From positions 62,001 to 126,000 of the forward strand of contig CBDAQA010000028.1 in assembly GCA_965198865.1 (NCBI GenBank): DNA of 64,000 nt, written 5' to 3'. Below the pieces are notes generated by a model. That model was not told the DNA's origin. It did not search any database and saw only the letters and a program-made list of their open reading frames with translations. Below, one piece after another: positions 1 to 8,915 of the stretch (the stretch's first letter is position 1; the number at the start of each line of letters is the position of its first letter). The DNA comes from CBDAQA01 sp965198865 (GTDB taxonomy: Bacteria; Planctomycetota; Phycisphaerae; Tepidisphaerales; Tepidisphaeraceae). The position numbers were made by a program, and so were the translations under genes.

Positions 1-1
1 C

Positions 2-1108
2 GGCACCTACGAGCCGCAGGCCGTGCCCGCCGGGTGGGTGGGGGACGGCATCATCGCCCGGCTGACCACGCCCGACTCCGCCGCCGGCGTGCTGGCGACG
101 GGGCTGCCGTGCGTGAACGTCTCGACCATGCGGCCCCCCGCCGCCGAGCAGATCCAGCGGGTCACCATCGACGAGAAGGCCGTCGGGCGCACCGCGGCCG
201 ACACGCTGCTCAACGCCGGCGTCGCCCACTTCGCCTACTTCGGCCCGCCGACGCGCGCCCACTACAACGACGACATCGGCCAGTCGTACGTCGCCCGGCT
301 GGCGGCGCAGGGGCACGCGGTCGACGCGTTCGACGGCGTCGACCGCATCCTGCGCGCGACCGACGCCGCCGACCCGCGCGCCGGGCAGGAGCGACTGGCC
401 GGGTGGGTGCGGTCGCTGCCCCGGCCGGTCGGCATCCTGTGCTGGAACGCGCTGGGCGCCCGCCACGTGGCCGAGACCTGCTGTTGGCTGAAGGTGGACG
501 TCCCCCGCGAGGTGGCCATCCTGGGCGGCGACTACGACCAGCTGACGGCCGAGATCGCCTCGCCCCACCTCAGCTGCGTCGACAAGGGGCCGCGCCGGCT
601 CGGGTTCCTGGCGGCCGGGCAGCTGGACCGCCTCATGGCCGGCGGCGACCCCGGCGAGCCGGTGCTGGCCGGGCCGGCGGGCGTGATCTTCCGCGACTCG
701 GTCCTCGACCCTGCCGTCCGCGACCCGGTCGTGGACGAGGCGATCCGGCTGATCCACCAGAACGCGAGGGGGCCGTTCGACATCGACGCGTTGCTGAACG
801 CCCTGACCGTCTCCCGCCGCAGCCTGGAGGCGCGGTTCCAGAAGGCCCTGGGCCACGGCCCGGTGGCCGAGCTGCGGCAGGTGCGCCTGACCGAGGCCCT
901 GCGCCTGCTGGCCAGCACCGACGTGCCGATCAAGGAGGTCGTCTACCGGTCCGGCCTGGGCAACCCCGAGCAGCTGCAACGGCTGGTGCGCGAGGCGACG
1001 TCGCTGTCCCCGTCGCAGTACCGCCAGGCCAACCGCCCCGCCCCGCGCGGCCACCGGCTGAGCACGCACCCCGACGTCCGCGAGGACGACGAGCCGACGT
1101 CGGCGTGA
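2..1108 (+). CDS. XylR-type (LacI-like/AraC) transcriptional regulator, 5' end outside window
   Basis: The reading frame is open from base 2, so the N-terminus is cut by the window edge; 368 residues are visible. The first part resembles the periplasmic-binding-protein-like sensor of XylR/LacI regulators: alternating hydrophobic strands, VGILCWNALGARHVAE, and VAILGGDYDQ in the place of the usual VGVDND. The last ~100 residues are an AraC-type double helix-turn-helix (DALLNALTVSRRSLEARF, then LTEALRLLASTDVPIKEVV and SPSQYRQ). It is the first of three such regulators in this window. The family senses sugars and controls carbohydrate genes, but no target is evident for this copy; the phosphodiesterase gene downstream is on the same strand but separated by an inverted repeat. 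Confidence 0.85.
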   Translation, partial: GTYEPQAVPAGWVGDGIIARLTTPDSAAGVLATGLPCVNVSTMRPPAAEQIQRVTIDEKAVGRTAADTLLNAGVAHFAYFGPPTRAHYNDDIGQSYVARLAAQGHAVDAFDGVDRILRATDAADPRAGQERLAGWVRSLPRPVGILCWNALGARHVAETCCWLKVDVPREVAILGGDYDQLTAEIASPHLSCVDKGPRRLGFLAAGQLDRLMAGGDPGEPVLAGPAGVIFRDSVLDPAVRDPVVDEAIRLIHQNARGPFDIDALLNALTVSRRSLEARFQKALGHGPVAELRQVRLTEALRLLASTDVPIKEVVYRSGLGNPEQLQRLVREATSLSPSQYRQANRPAPRGHRLSTHPDVREDDEPTSA

Positions 1109-1122
1109 AACCGGAAGGGGAT

Positions 1123-1201
1123 CCACCACGGAGGCACGGAGACACGGAGAAAACAAGGATTCGAGTCTTCTCCGTGTCTCCGTGTCTCCGTGCCGAGGTG
1201 G
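1123..1201. repeat. Long imperfect inverted repeat, CACGGAGA type
   Basis: Left arm at about 1123-1151 is built of CACGGAG-like units; the right arm at about 1168-1201 is its near-complement (CTCCGTGTCTCCGTG). It lies just after the regulator gene and ahead of the phosphodiesterase gene. It could form a long RNA hairpin and act as a terminator. It is one of seven related elements in the window. Confidence 0.8.
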
Positions 1202-1327
1202 GCCCTCTTCAGCTTTTCCAAACATCTCGAGTGCGCTGCGCGCCGCCCGATCTGCGTCAAATCGCCTGACGTGGCGGCCGGTCAACCGTGTATCGTCGGC
1301 GCCCGTCTCCCACGAGGGCACCACCGC

Positions 1328-3004
1328 ATGAACCGATACCAATGGACCGGACTGTTCGCGCTGCTCCTCCCCGCCGTCGCCACGGCCGCCGTTCCCCAGC
1401 CGGCGCGCAAGTCGCTGGTGATCTGCCTCGACGGCATGCGCGCCGACGGCCTGGCCGACGCCGACGCGCCGCGCCTCCACGCCCTGATGGACGGCCACTG
1501 GCGGCCGGGGTACCGGTGCGCGTCGACGTACATGGCCCAGAACATCAAGGACGCGCCCACGGTGAGCGGGCCCAACCACACGACGATCTACACCGGCGTG
1601 ACGGCCGCCCTGCACCACGTCGTGAAGAACGACGACCGGCAGATGGCGGCCGTGCGGTACCCCGACTACTTCGCCCTGCTCAAGCGGGCCAACCCGAAGC
1701 TGGCGACCGCCCGGCTGGCGACGTGGATGTCCGACGCGCAGGTCCCGTCCGGCGCCGACGACGTCGACGCCGGGCCGGCGAAGATGGAGGTCAACGCCAA
1801 GGACGCGCTCATGGTCGACCGGGCGATCGGCATGATCGCCGGCACCTACGGCGACGACCGCTGGGCCAAGGGCCGCGACGTCGACGCCCTGCTGCTGTTC
1901 CTGGACAACCCCGACCACGCCGGCCACACGAGCGGGTTCGGCCCGTCGAACCCGAAGTACCTGGCGGCCCTGCACGTGCTCGACGCTCAGGTGGCCGAGG
2001 TCCTCGACGCCGTCGTGGCCCGGCCCACGTTCGCCAACGAGGACTGGCAGGTCCTGATCACCACCGACCACGGCGGCTACCACACGAACCACGGCGGCAC
2101 CGAGGCCGAGTGCTACGGCATCCCCCTGGTGATCTGCAGCCGCGAGGCCGCCCAGGGCACGCTGGCGGGCGTGCCGTCGCTGGTCGACGTCGTGCCGACC
2201 ATCCTGACCCACATGGGCGTCTCGCCGGCGCAGACGTTCCAGACCACCGATGGCCAGCCGTACCACCTGCCGGGCCACCCGCGCGGCGACGCGGTTCGCC
2301 CGCCCGAGCAACCGCTGAAGCGGACCGACGGCCTGCTCGCCCACGTGTCGTTCGACGGGAACCTGACGGACGACTCGGCCGCCGCGACCCTCAAGCCCGC
2401 CGCCCGCGGTGTGCCGACGTTTGTCGACGGCAAGTTCGGCAAGGCGATCCATCTGACGCCCGAGGGCGGCCACGTCACGCTCGCGCCGGCCGGCGCGCTG
2501 CCGATCGGCAGGGGCGACTGCACCATCGCGTTCTGGTACCGCGCGACGGGCGAGCAGGCTCGCGACCCGGTGATCCTCGGCAACAAGGACTGGGCCAGCC
2601 GCGACAACCCCGGCCTGCTGTTCACCGCCAGCGTCGGCCAGGGCAAGAGCGACGTCGGCCTGAACCTGGCCTCGGCCGCCACCGGCCGGCACGACGTCTA
2701 CCGCATCGACGTCACCCCCGGCCAGTGGTGGCTGATCGCCGGCGTCATCCGCCACGACGGCTGCGCCACCCTCTACGCCGGTGGCCCCGACGGTCGGCTG
2801 CAGTTCATCTCCAACGACGCCACGCGCCTGGGCGACTTCACGGGCCCGCTGCCGCTGAACCTGGGCCAGGACGGCACCGGCCGCTACGCCGCCGGCCTCG
2901 CCGCCGACGTGGACGACCTTTCCATCTGGAGCCGCGCGCTCTCCCTGGCCGACATCCGGCAGATGTACGACGGCGGCCGGGGTTCGCCGATCGTGGGCCG
3001 TTGA
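1328..3004 (+). CDS. Secreted type I phosphodiesterase/alkaline phosphatase-superfamily protein with LamG-like C-terminal domain
   Basis: 558 residues. ATG at 1328 was chosen because it gives a signal peptide (MNRYQWTGLFALLLPAVATAA); the open frame extends further upstream. Residues ~28-330 match the nucleotide pyrophosphatase/phosphodiesterase fold: metal-binding D35 in ICLDGMRADG, nucleophile T85 in GPNHTTIYTG, DNPDHAGH, and the metal site TTDHGGYHTNHGG. Residues ~335-555 form a concanavalin A/LamG-like domain (LLAHVSFDGNLTDDS, CTIAFWYRATG, DDLSIWSRALSLADIRQMYDGG). Such enzymes hydrolyse phosphoester or phosphodiester bonds outside the cytoplasm; the LamG part would bind a ligand or glycan. 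The exact substrate cannot be told. Confidence 0.85.
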   Translation: MNRYQWTGLFALLLPAVATAAVPQPARKSLVICLDGMRADGLADADAPRLHALMDGHWRPGYRCASTYMAQNIKDAPTVSGPNHTTIYTGVTAALHHVVKNDDRQMAAVRYPDYFALLKRANPKLATARLATWMSDAQVPSGADDVDAGPAKMEVNAKDALMVDRAIGMIAGTYGDDRWAKGRDVDALLLFLDNPDHAGHTSGFGPSNPKYLAALHVLDAQVAEVLDAVVARPTFANEDWQVLITTDHGGYHTNHGGTEAECYGIPLVICSREAAQGTLAGVPSLVDVVPTILTHMGVSPAQTFQTTDGQPYHLPGHPRGDAVRPPEQPLKRTDGLLAHVSFDGNLTDDSAAATLKPAARGVPTFVDGKFGKAIHLTPEGGHVTLAPAGALPIGRGDCTIAFWYRATGEQARDPVILGNKDWASRDNPGLLFTASVGQGKSDVGLNLASAATGRHDVYRIDVTPGQWWLIAGVIRHDGCATLYAGGPDGRLQFISNDATRLGDFTGPLPLNLGQDGTGRYAAGLAADVDDLSIWSRALSLADIRQMYDGGRGSPIVGR

Positions 3005-3267
3005 GAAGCCCGGCCGGACCCACCTCTGGACCGCCGGGCCGGGCCCTCGCGGCGCTCGGCCGTCGGCCACGGCGCGGACGTTGGGCTCGCGGTGACGGCC
3101 TGCACGGGCGGCGGCGCCGCCGGCCCCGCGAACCTGGCAAAACATCCGGAGGCGCCACGGTTCCAACCCCTCTTGGGTCCAGAACAGCCGGACGGACCGG
3201 CTGTGGCCGGTCGCGCCGACATGTGCCAGTCGGCGACGAAGATTTTTCTGGCGTGGTTTCGTTGCCT

Positions 3268-3352
3268 GGAAGCCGGCGTCTGAGGTACGCCGAAGACCCG
3301 GATGGGCGGCCGTCCGACCCGGGTCTTCGGCGTACCTCAGACGCCGGCTTCC
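3268..3352. terminator. Perfect 34-bp inverted repeat between convergent genes
   Basis: Arms at 3268-3301 and 3319-3352 are exact reverse complements separated by a 17-nt loop, and the right arm ends 10 bp from the stop codon of the leftward gene. There is no T-run. The position between two convergent genes suggests a bidirectional terminator or an mRNA 3'-end stabiliser. The rest of the 3005-3362 gap shows no gene. Confidence 0.75.
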
Positions 3353-3362
3353 GGGGGCATGG

Positions 3363-4541
3363 TCACGGCAGCGGCAGGTCCTTCAAGTCGTACGGCACGT
3401 CGACCTCGGTCGCGGTGACGGGCCCCTCGATGACCAGCTTGTCGGGCTTGCCGGCGGTGCCGCTGGACTGGATGTAGGGGTAGATCGTGATCGCGTCGCG
3501 CTGGTTGCTGGAGCCGCTCTCGCCCTCGAGCTTGCCCCACTCCTTGCCGTCGGCGTCGAGCACCCGCATGCGGAGCGACGACAGCAGCAGTCGCGACTGG
3601 TTCCAGGCGTCCTCGGTCGCGCCGCCGCGGCCGAGGGTCAGCTGCAGCTGGACGTTGTTGGCCTCGACCGATGCGCTGGAGACCTTGATGCTGAGCAGCG
3701 GGCCCAGCGCGTAGGTCTTCGTCGACTTCTTGCCGGCGGTCTTGGCGACGGCGGCGAGGTCGGGGATCTCGGCGCGCTCGTCGGGACCGGCGACCCACAC
3801 GCGCAGCTGCCCCTTCAGCTCCGCGATCCGCCGGCCGGCCGTCGGGGGGACCGACAGGCGGATGCCGCAGCGGTTGCCGTTCCCGTTCCAGCCCCGGTTG
3901 CGGGTGGTCGACTCGTAGGGGCCGTACGCGCGGTAGAGGTTGGACGGCTCGCGCGGGTCGCGGTCGGCGGCGGCGTCGTCGGCCGGCACGAGCGACAGGC
4001 CGTGCTCATCGACGGCCAGGGTCGGGCGCTCGCTGGTCCGCCGGTAGACCACCCTCAGCCGGGGCTCCCACAGCAGGTCGGCGGCGACCTCGCAGAAGTC
4101 GGCGCGGGCCGCGGGGGCGGTCAGCTGGTTCAGGTGCTCGACCTGCCGGAACGTCGCCAGCACGGGACCGCCGACCACCCGTCGGCCGGCCGTGGCGGGG
4201 CTGGCCTCGATGAGCCGCAGCGTGCCGTCGTACTGGCTGGACGGCGTCGCGTGGGCCTGGTCGGCCACGTCCGACACGACCTGCCAGAACGGCTTGGCGT
4301 CGGCGTCGACGGTGACGCGCCCCCAGCCGCCGAGCAGGCCCGAGCCGTTCATCACGTCCATCTTCACGCCCGACAGCACGGCCAGGTCGGCGACGACGTC
4401 GGCCAGCTGCGCATCGTGCTCGTGCAGCGTGATCGTCGTCGGCCGCGGATCCGTCGCCGCCGGCACGTCGGCCCGGGCGGCTGCAGACAACACGGTTGCC
4501 GCGAGGGCCGCGGAGCGAATCCAATAGTGGGGTTGGGTCAT
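3363..4541 (-). CDS. Exported protein with STN-like N-terminal domain, paralogue of the next gene
   Basis: 392 residues starting MTQPHYWIRSAALAATVLSA, a signal peptide ending near AARA. Residues ~35-100 (LADVVADLAVLSGVKMD, then VTVDADAKPFWQVVSDVADQA) look like the short STN domain of secretins and TonB receptors: a helix-strand unit followed by a second helix. The rest is unassigned beta-rich sequence with PPTAGRRIAELKGQLRVWV and a C-terminal DVPYDLKDLPLP. The upstream neighbour shares the STN-like unit, a DAGRRITRLRL segment and the ending DVPIEIHDLPLP, so the two are paralogues. No enzymatic motif was seen. An STN-like fold hints at binding or secretion, but this is inference. Confidence 0.6.
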   Translation of the reverse strand: MTQPHYWIRSAALAATVLSAAARADVPAATDPRPTTITLHEHDAQLADVVADLAVLSGVKMDVMNGSGLLGGWGRVTVDADAKPFWQVVSDVADQAHATPSSQYDGTLRLIEASPATAGRRVVGGPVLATFRQVEHLNQLTAPAARADFCEVAADLLWEPRLRVVYRRTSERPTLAVDEHGLSLVPADDAAADRDPREPSNLYRAYGPYESTTRNRGWNGNGNRCGIRLSVPPTAGRRIAELKGQLRVWVAGPDERAEIPDLAAVAKTAGKKSTKTYALGPLLSIKVSSASVEANNVQLQLTLGRGGATEDAWNQSRLLLSSLRMRVLDADGKEWGKLEGESGSSNQRDAITIYPYIQSSGTAGKPDKLVIEGPVTATEVDVPYDLKDLPLP

Positions 4542-4573
4542 GCGAGTCCGTGTCGGTAATTGATCGAGAAGGA

Positions 4574-4656
4574 TTATCCACGAAGGACACGAAGGGACAC
4601 GAAGCAAAACCGTGGCAACTTCTTCCTTCGCGTCCCTTCGTGTCCTCCGTGGACGA
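4574..4656. repeat. Long imperfect inverted repeat, CACGAAGG type
   Basis: Left arm at about 4577-4604 (CCACGAAGGACACGAAGG and on) and right arm at about 4624-4653 (its near-complement). It sits in the 143-bp spacer between the two paralogous leftward genes and could attenuate or terminate transcription there. Confidence 0.8.
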
Positions 4657-4684
4657 TTCCTCCGCTTGGGCTGAGCAACGCGCC

Positions 4685-6169
4685 TCACGGCAGCGGCAGA
4701 TCGTGGATCTCGATCGGCACGTCGACGCTCCGCAGGGCCGAGGGCACGTCGAGGATCAGCTTGGCCGGCTTGAGGATCGTGTTGCCGCCGTAGTACTCCT
4801 GTTGGTACCAGTAGAACTGCAGCTGCACCGACGAGCCGACGTCCGACTGCGGGTTGGCCTGCGGGACCGGCAGCGCGCGGCCGCGGGCGTCGACCAGCAC
4901 GGGGACGACGTTGCGCAGGGCTGCGTGCAGCTGCTCCCAATCGTCGTCGCCCTGCTTGCCGCGGGCGAACGTGACCGTGCAGTTGCTCTGCTGCAGGCCG
5001 GTCACCGGCCCGACGGTCACGGTCAGTCCCGCGGCGGTGCGGACGGTGTCGGCCGTGTGGCCGGCGCCGACGTCCACCTCGATCCGCTCGGACTTCTCCT
5101 GGATCAGGAACCGCGGGACCAGCCTCAGCCGCGTGATCCGCCGGCCAGCGTCCGGCGGGCACGTCAGCGGGATGGTCAGCAGGCCTTTCGACTGCCCCCA
5201 CCATCCCTGGCCGACCAATGCGGTGCTCCGCCGCACAGTGTGGCTGCCGAAGATTCGCCCGAGGATCGAGCCGGCACCGCTGGCCGGGGCCTCGGGCGCC
5301 GGGGGGAGCAGCGAGTGGCCCGCCTCGTCGGTCGCCTCGGTCGCGGCCACCTGCCACGGCTCGCCGAGGACGACGATCCTCGGCTCGTGCGCCACCGACA
5401 TCAGGACCGAGACCGCGCTGGCGGCGCCGGCCCCGATCGGGCTGTCGTGGACCACCCGCTGCGCCTCGAACGCGAACGGCCCGCTGACGACCCACGGCCC
5501 CGGCCCGCCGTCGGCGTCCTGCGGTTGCAGCCCCAGCACCCCGACCGCCGGGTCGGCCGACGCCGGCGATCCCTGCTCGTTCGACGTCGTCCGGCTCCCG
5601 CAGGCGAGGCCGGTCTTGGCGCACAGCTCGTTGACGACCTCCATCATCGGCCGGTGGTCGGCGTCCAGAGTGATGGCGGCGGGGAACGGCGTCTGCCGCC
5701 AGGCGTAGGACGGGAAGACGACCAGCTTCGCGCCGGCCGCTTTGCCGACTTCGGCCAGCGCCGCGCGGGTCGAGACGCCCTTGAGGTGGACCGTGACGGC
5801 CGTCGCCGGCAGCGACGGCGGCGGCGGCAGCTCGACGCCGGTGCGCGTCTCCCACCGGCCGTGCGGGTTGCTGGCCGACACCGTGCTGGCGTCGGCCGGC
5901 GGCTCCGCCAGGTGCGCCCGCTTCTCGGCCAGCGTCGGCAGGCCCAGGTCGGCCACCGTGGTGACCACGGGCGGGCCCGCGAGGGTCACCACGGTCGGCG
6001 GGGCGACGGCGACCGTCGGCGCGCCGGTCGCGGTGACGGCAGGCACCGGCGGCTTCGGCGGCGGCGGCGGCGGCGTCTCGCGCAGCACGTAGGCGGCGAA
6101 CAGCCCGCCGGCCCACAGCACGCTGCCGAGGCCGACGACGGCGATCGCGTTCCGCTCCAGGTTGGTCAT
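4685..6169 (-). CDS. Membrane-anchored or exported protein with STN-like domain, paralogue of 3363-4541
   Basis: 494 residues. It begins MTNLERNAIAVVGLGSVLWAGGLFAAYVL, one membrane segment or uncleaved signal, followed by a proline-rich stretch. Residues ~125-195 (VSTRAALAEVGKAAGAKLVV, then ITLDADHRPMMEVVNELCAK) form an STN-like unit. The C-terminal half is beta-rich and ends PSALRSVDVPIEIHDLPLP, matching the neighbouring protein's end. The two genes and the propeller gene upstream run in one direction with spacers of 64 and 143 bp, consistent with an operon. Function unknown. Confidence 0.6.
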   Translation of the reverse strand: MTNLERNAIAVVGLGSVLWAGGLFAAYVLRETPPPPPPKPPVPAVTATGAPTVAVAPPTVVTLAGPPVVTTVADLGLPTLAEKRAHLAEPPADASTVSASNPHGRWETRTGVELPPPPSLPATAVTVHLKGVSTRAALAEVGKAAGAKLVVFPSYAWRQTPFPAAITLDADHRPMMEVVNELCAKTGLACGSRTTSNEQGSPASADPAVGVLGLQPQDADGGPGPWVVSGPFAFEAQRVVHDSPIGAGAASAVSVLMSVAHEPRIVVLGEPWQVAATEATDEAGHSLLPPAPEAPASGAGSILGRIFGSHTVRRSTALVGQGWWGQSKGLLTIPLTCPPDAGRRITRLRLVPRFLIQEKSERIEVDVGAGHTADTVRTAAGLTVTVGPVTGLQQSNCTVTFARGKQGDDDWEQLHAALRNVVPVLVDARGRALPVPQANPQSDVGSSVQLQFYWYQQEYYGGNTILKPAKLILDVPSALRSVDVPIEIHDLPLP

Positions 6170-6233
6170 GCCCGTTTCCTCGCTTCGGTCTTCGCCGGGA
6201 CGTGAATTCATGCTGACATTCCGATGTCCCCGT

Positions 6234-8555
6234 TCACTTGGCCTTGGCCTTGGCCGGGCGCGGGATGGCCTTGGCCCAGGCGTCGAACTGCGACCGGTCG
6301 TCGGCGAGCCACAGCGGCAGCTGCCAACGCCACGCGGCCAGCGTGTCGGCGTCGACGCCGGCCGAGGCGGCGGCGAGGTAGGCGGCCGAGCGCGCCCGGC
6401 CGGCGATGCCCGCGTAACCCTGTCGGCCCACCGCGGCGTCCAGCGCCGACCACAGTCGCGCGGCGGAGCCCTTGACGCCGGGGTCGGCGGTGTAGTCCCG
6501 GGCGGCGGGCGGGCGGGGGTAGGCCGGGTCGCAGGGGAGGCGTCGGTCGAGCCGGTCGACGTAGATGCCCTGGGTCTTGGTCGCCTCGCTGGCGTTGCGG
6601 TCGACCTTGAACCAGTAGGTGCCGGCCCCGCGGACGAGGAACTGCTTGAAGACCGGCCGCCAGTAGCGCGGCAGGCGCGAGCGGGCCAGCGTCGGCGCCA
6701 GCTCGGCGGCGGCGACGTCGGCCTGGAAGGGGTGGGTCGCGCGGAAGCCGAACGACGCGTCGTCGGTGGCGGCGTCGGGGTCGAGCGCCGCGGGCGGCGG
6801 CGCGACCGGCCCCTTGGCCAGGATCGGGTGCTCGCGCCGGTGGTTGCCGGCGCCCTGGTGGCCGTCGAAGTTGTGGTAGTACAGGCCCACCCGGTGGACG
6901 CCGGCCGGCAGCGTGATGCCGAGGAAGGCGTCGGGCCCCTGCTGCCAGGTGGGGTGGGCCCTGGTGTTGAACGACTCGTCGTTCTCCTCGCAGAAGACGC
7001 GGTGGCCGTCGCGCGGGTCGAGCTGGCCGCGGTCGGTCTTGGCGTCGTCCTCGTACAGGTAGCGCGGGTAGGCGTGCCGGTAGGGGCCGGCGTCGAACTC
7101 GGCGGCGTAGCCCGCCTCTGCGGTGAACGTGTGGAACCCCACCATCTGGGCGAACTGCCGGCCGTACCGCCCGGTCCAGTCGCCGCTCGTGCCCCAGTCG
7201 TCGCCGAGGAAGTCGACGCCGTCCCGGCCCGGGGGCAGCGCCTCGACCCGCTGGCGCAGCGCGTCCAGCTCCGCCGCGCCCGGCGCCGGGGCGGGCGTGG
7301 GAAAGGCATCGGTGTGGTCCGCCGGCTCGGGCGGCCTCGCGGGGGGCGCGGCGTAGGTCGTGCCGCACTCGACCACGCCGTCGCCGTCGGTGCCGAAGAT
7401 GCCGACGCCGTCGCCGGTGAACGCCATGGCGGTCAGCTTCCCCTTGCCGGCGTGGTCGGACTTGTCGGCGGGGTTGGCGAACGCCTGGTACCCGGCCTCG
7501 CGGTAGCCGACCCAGAGCACGCCGGCCGGGTCCTGCGCCAGCGCCGAGACCCAGTCCTCCAGCAGCGGCCCCGCCGGCGTGCCGGCGAAGTTGGCCGGGA
7601 CGCCGTCGTACCGCCCCTTGGAGATCTGCGGCCAGTTCCGCCCGCGCACGAACGTCCAGCTCGCCCCGTGGTCCGCGCTCCGGGCCAGCCCGTGGCAGGT
7701 GCCGACGTAGACCGTGTCGTCGCGCGCCACCAGCACGGCGTTCACCAACGGGCTCGGCAACCCCGGCCCCGACGCCACGATCGGCAGGTCGTCCGGGCCC
7801 GTGACGCTGGTCCACCGCGCGTACCCATCGTCGGCGTGGGCGATGCCGACCCCCTCGGCCCCGAGCCCGGCGAACAGGTTCCCGGCCGAGTCGAACGCCA
7901 GGCACGTCACCTGCGCCGCCGGCAGGCCGGTGCTGCGGTCGTAGGTCGTCCAGCGGTCGCCCTTGAGCGAGTAGCGGGCCAGCCCCGCGTCGGTGCCCAT
8001 CCAGACGTCGCCATCGGTCGGGCAGGTGGCGAGGCAGAAGACGTGCGACCCGCCGGGGCCGGCGAAGCGGTCGTAGGTGCGCCACGCCTGGCCGTTGAAG
8101 ATCGACAGGCCGCGGTCGGCCCCGCCGACCCAGACGCGGCCGAGCCGGTCGGCGACGATGGCCGTCGCATCGGCGTCGCCCAGCCCGTCGGCCGGCATGA
8201 ACTGCTGCCAGTTGTCGCCGTTCTGGTAGGCCCAGACGCCCTGGTCCTCGGTGCCGATCCAGACCGTGCCCGCGGTGTCCGTGGCGGCGGCGATCACCCA
8301 CTTGGGGCCGCCGGTCAGCCTGTGGTCCGAACCGGTCGACGACGCCTGCGGCACGGGCGGCGGCAAGGCCGCCACGCGCGGTGCGCCGCCCCTTCCGACG
8401 TCGCCGGTCCCGGAGGTTGTGGGCGACCGTGGATCGTAGATCGCCTGCACCGCGGGGCGATGCCGGCGCAACACCCAGGCGGTGACGGTCGACAGCGCCC
8501 CCACATCCAGCAGCAGCAGCGCTGCGAGCAACAACAGCCGGCGACGGCGGATCAT
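6234..8555 (-). CDS. Secreted or membrane-anchored beta-propeller protein (two-component-regulator-propeller repeats)
   Basis: 773 residues. The N-terminus MIRRRRLLLLAALLLLDVGA is a membrane anchor or signal. Residues ~80-420 carry repeats of the Reg_prop type: TVWIGTEDQGVWAYQNGDNW, RVWVGGADRGLSIFNGQAW, VWMGTDAGLARYSLKGDRW, LWVGYREAGYQAF. These form beta-propeller sensor domains in hybrid two-component proteins. Here no kinase follows; the second half is an unassigned domain (DGVDFLGDDWGTSGDW, LYYHNFDGHQGAGNH) ending in a lysine/alanine-rich tail. It is the first gene of the probable leftward operon with the two STN-like proteins. A binding or extracellular structural role fits, but nothing proves it. 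Confidence 0.65.
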   Translation of the reverse strand: MIRRRRLLLLAALLLLDVGALSTVTAWVLRRHRPAVQAIYDPRSPTTSGTGDVGRGGAPRVAALPPPVPQASSTGSDHRLTGGPKWVIAAATDTAGTVWIGTEDQGVWAYQNGDNWQQFMPADGLGDADATAIVADRLGRVWVGGADRGLSIFNGQAWRTYDRFAGPGGSHVFCLATCPTDGDVWMGTDAGLARYSLKGDRWTTYDRSTGLPAAQVTCLAFDSAGNLFAGLGAEGVGIAHADDGYARWTSVTGPDDLPIVASGPGLPSPLVNAVLVARDDTVYVGTCHGLARSADHGASWTFVRGRNWPQISKGRYDGVPANFAGTPAGPLLEDWVSALAQDPAGVLWVGYREAGYQAFANPADKSDHAGKGKLTAMAFTGDGVGIFGTDGDGVVECGTTYAAPPARPPEPADHTDAFPTPAPAPGAAELDALRQRVEALPPGRDGVDFLGDDWGTSGDWTGRYGRQFAQMVGFHTFTAEAGYAAEFDAGPYRHAYPRYLYEDDAKTDRGQLDPRDGHRVFCEENDESFNTRAHPTWQQGPDAFLGITLPAGVHRVGLYYHNFDGHQGAGNHRREHPILAKGPVAPPPAALDPDAATDDASFGFRATHPFQADVAAAELAPTLARSRLPRYWRPVFKQFLVRGAGTYWFKVDRNASEATKTQGIYVDRLDRRLPCDPAYPRPPAARDYTADPGVKGSAARLWSALDAAVGRQGYAGIAGRARSAAYLAAASAGVDADTLAAWRWQLPLWLADDRSQFDAWAKAIPRPAKAKAK

Positions 8556-8635
8556 GGATCACCCTTCTGGACGTGAGTCGCGCCAAGAGTTACCCGCCGG
8601 GGGTGGGCGTCGCAACCCGCGGGTGTGGCCGGATA

Positions 8636-8801
8636 TGTTGGCACGACGTAGAGCAATACGACGGAGCCGGGCCGTGCGGGCGCGGCCCGCGTCTCGCGCA
8701 GCTGGCGCGTGATTGACCATGGCCATCGGCCCTGCGCGAGACGCGACCTTTGGTCGCACGGGCCGACGCGGCCCGGCTCTGTTCCCCCACGCATGCCAAC
8801 A
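8636..8801. repeat. Large interrupted inverted repeat between divergent genes
   Basis: Three nested pairs of exact complementary segments: 8636-8642 with 8795-8801 (TGTTGGC/GCCAACA), 8664-8674 with 8769-8779 (GAGCCGGGCCG), and 8688-8700 with 8733-8745 (CGCGTCTCGCGCA). Inside the right half, 8743-8757 is itself a palindrome, GCGACCTTTGGTCGC. The rest of the 8556-8915 gap shows no gene. It may be a mobile-palindrome relic or a structured leader for the hydrolase gene. Confidence 0.75.
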
Positions 8802-8915
8802 GAGTCGGCCGCACCCCAACCCGATGACGGCCGTGCCGTCGTGACGCCGATGGGATATGGTGGCGGGCAACGCGTCGCGATCGGGGACGAACATCACCTT
8901 GGCCGGGGACACTCC

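Noticed and set aside
1190..1327. Upstream extension of the phosphodiesterase gene
   Set aside because: It begins in an inverted repeat and would put 46 residues before the signal peptide.
3363..6116. A 917-codon open frame on the minus strand
   Set aside because: Only its last 392 codons (from 4541) encode the recognisable protein; the upstream part is Arg/Ala-rich antisense translation of the paralogous gene, a by-product of high GC.
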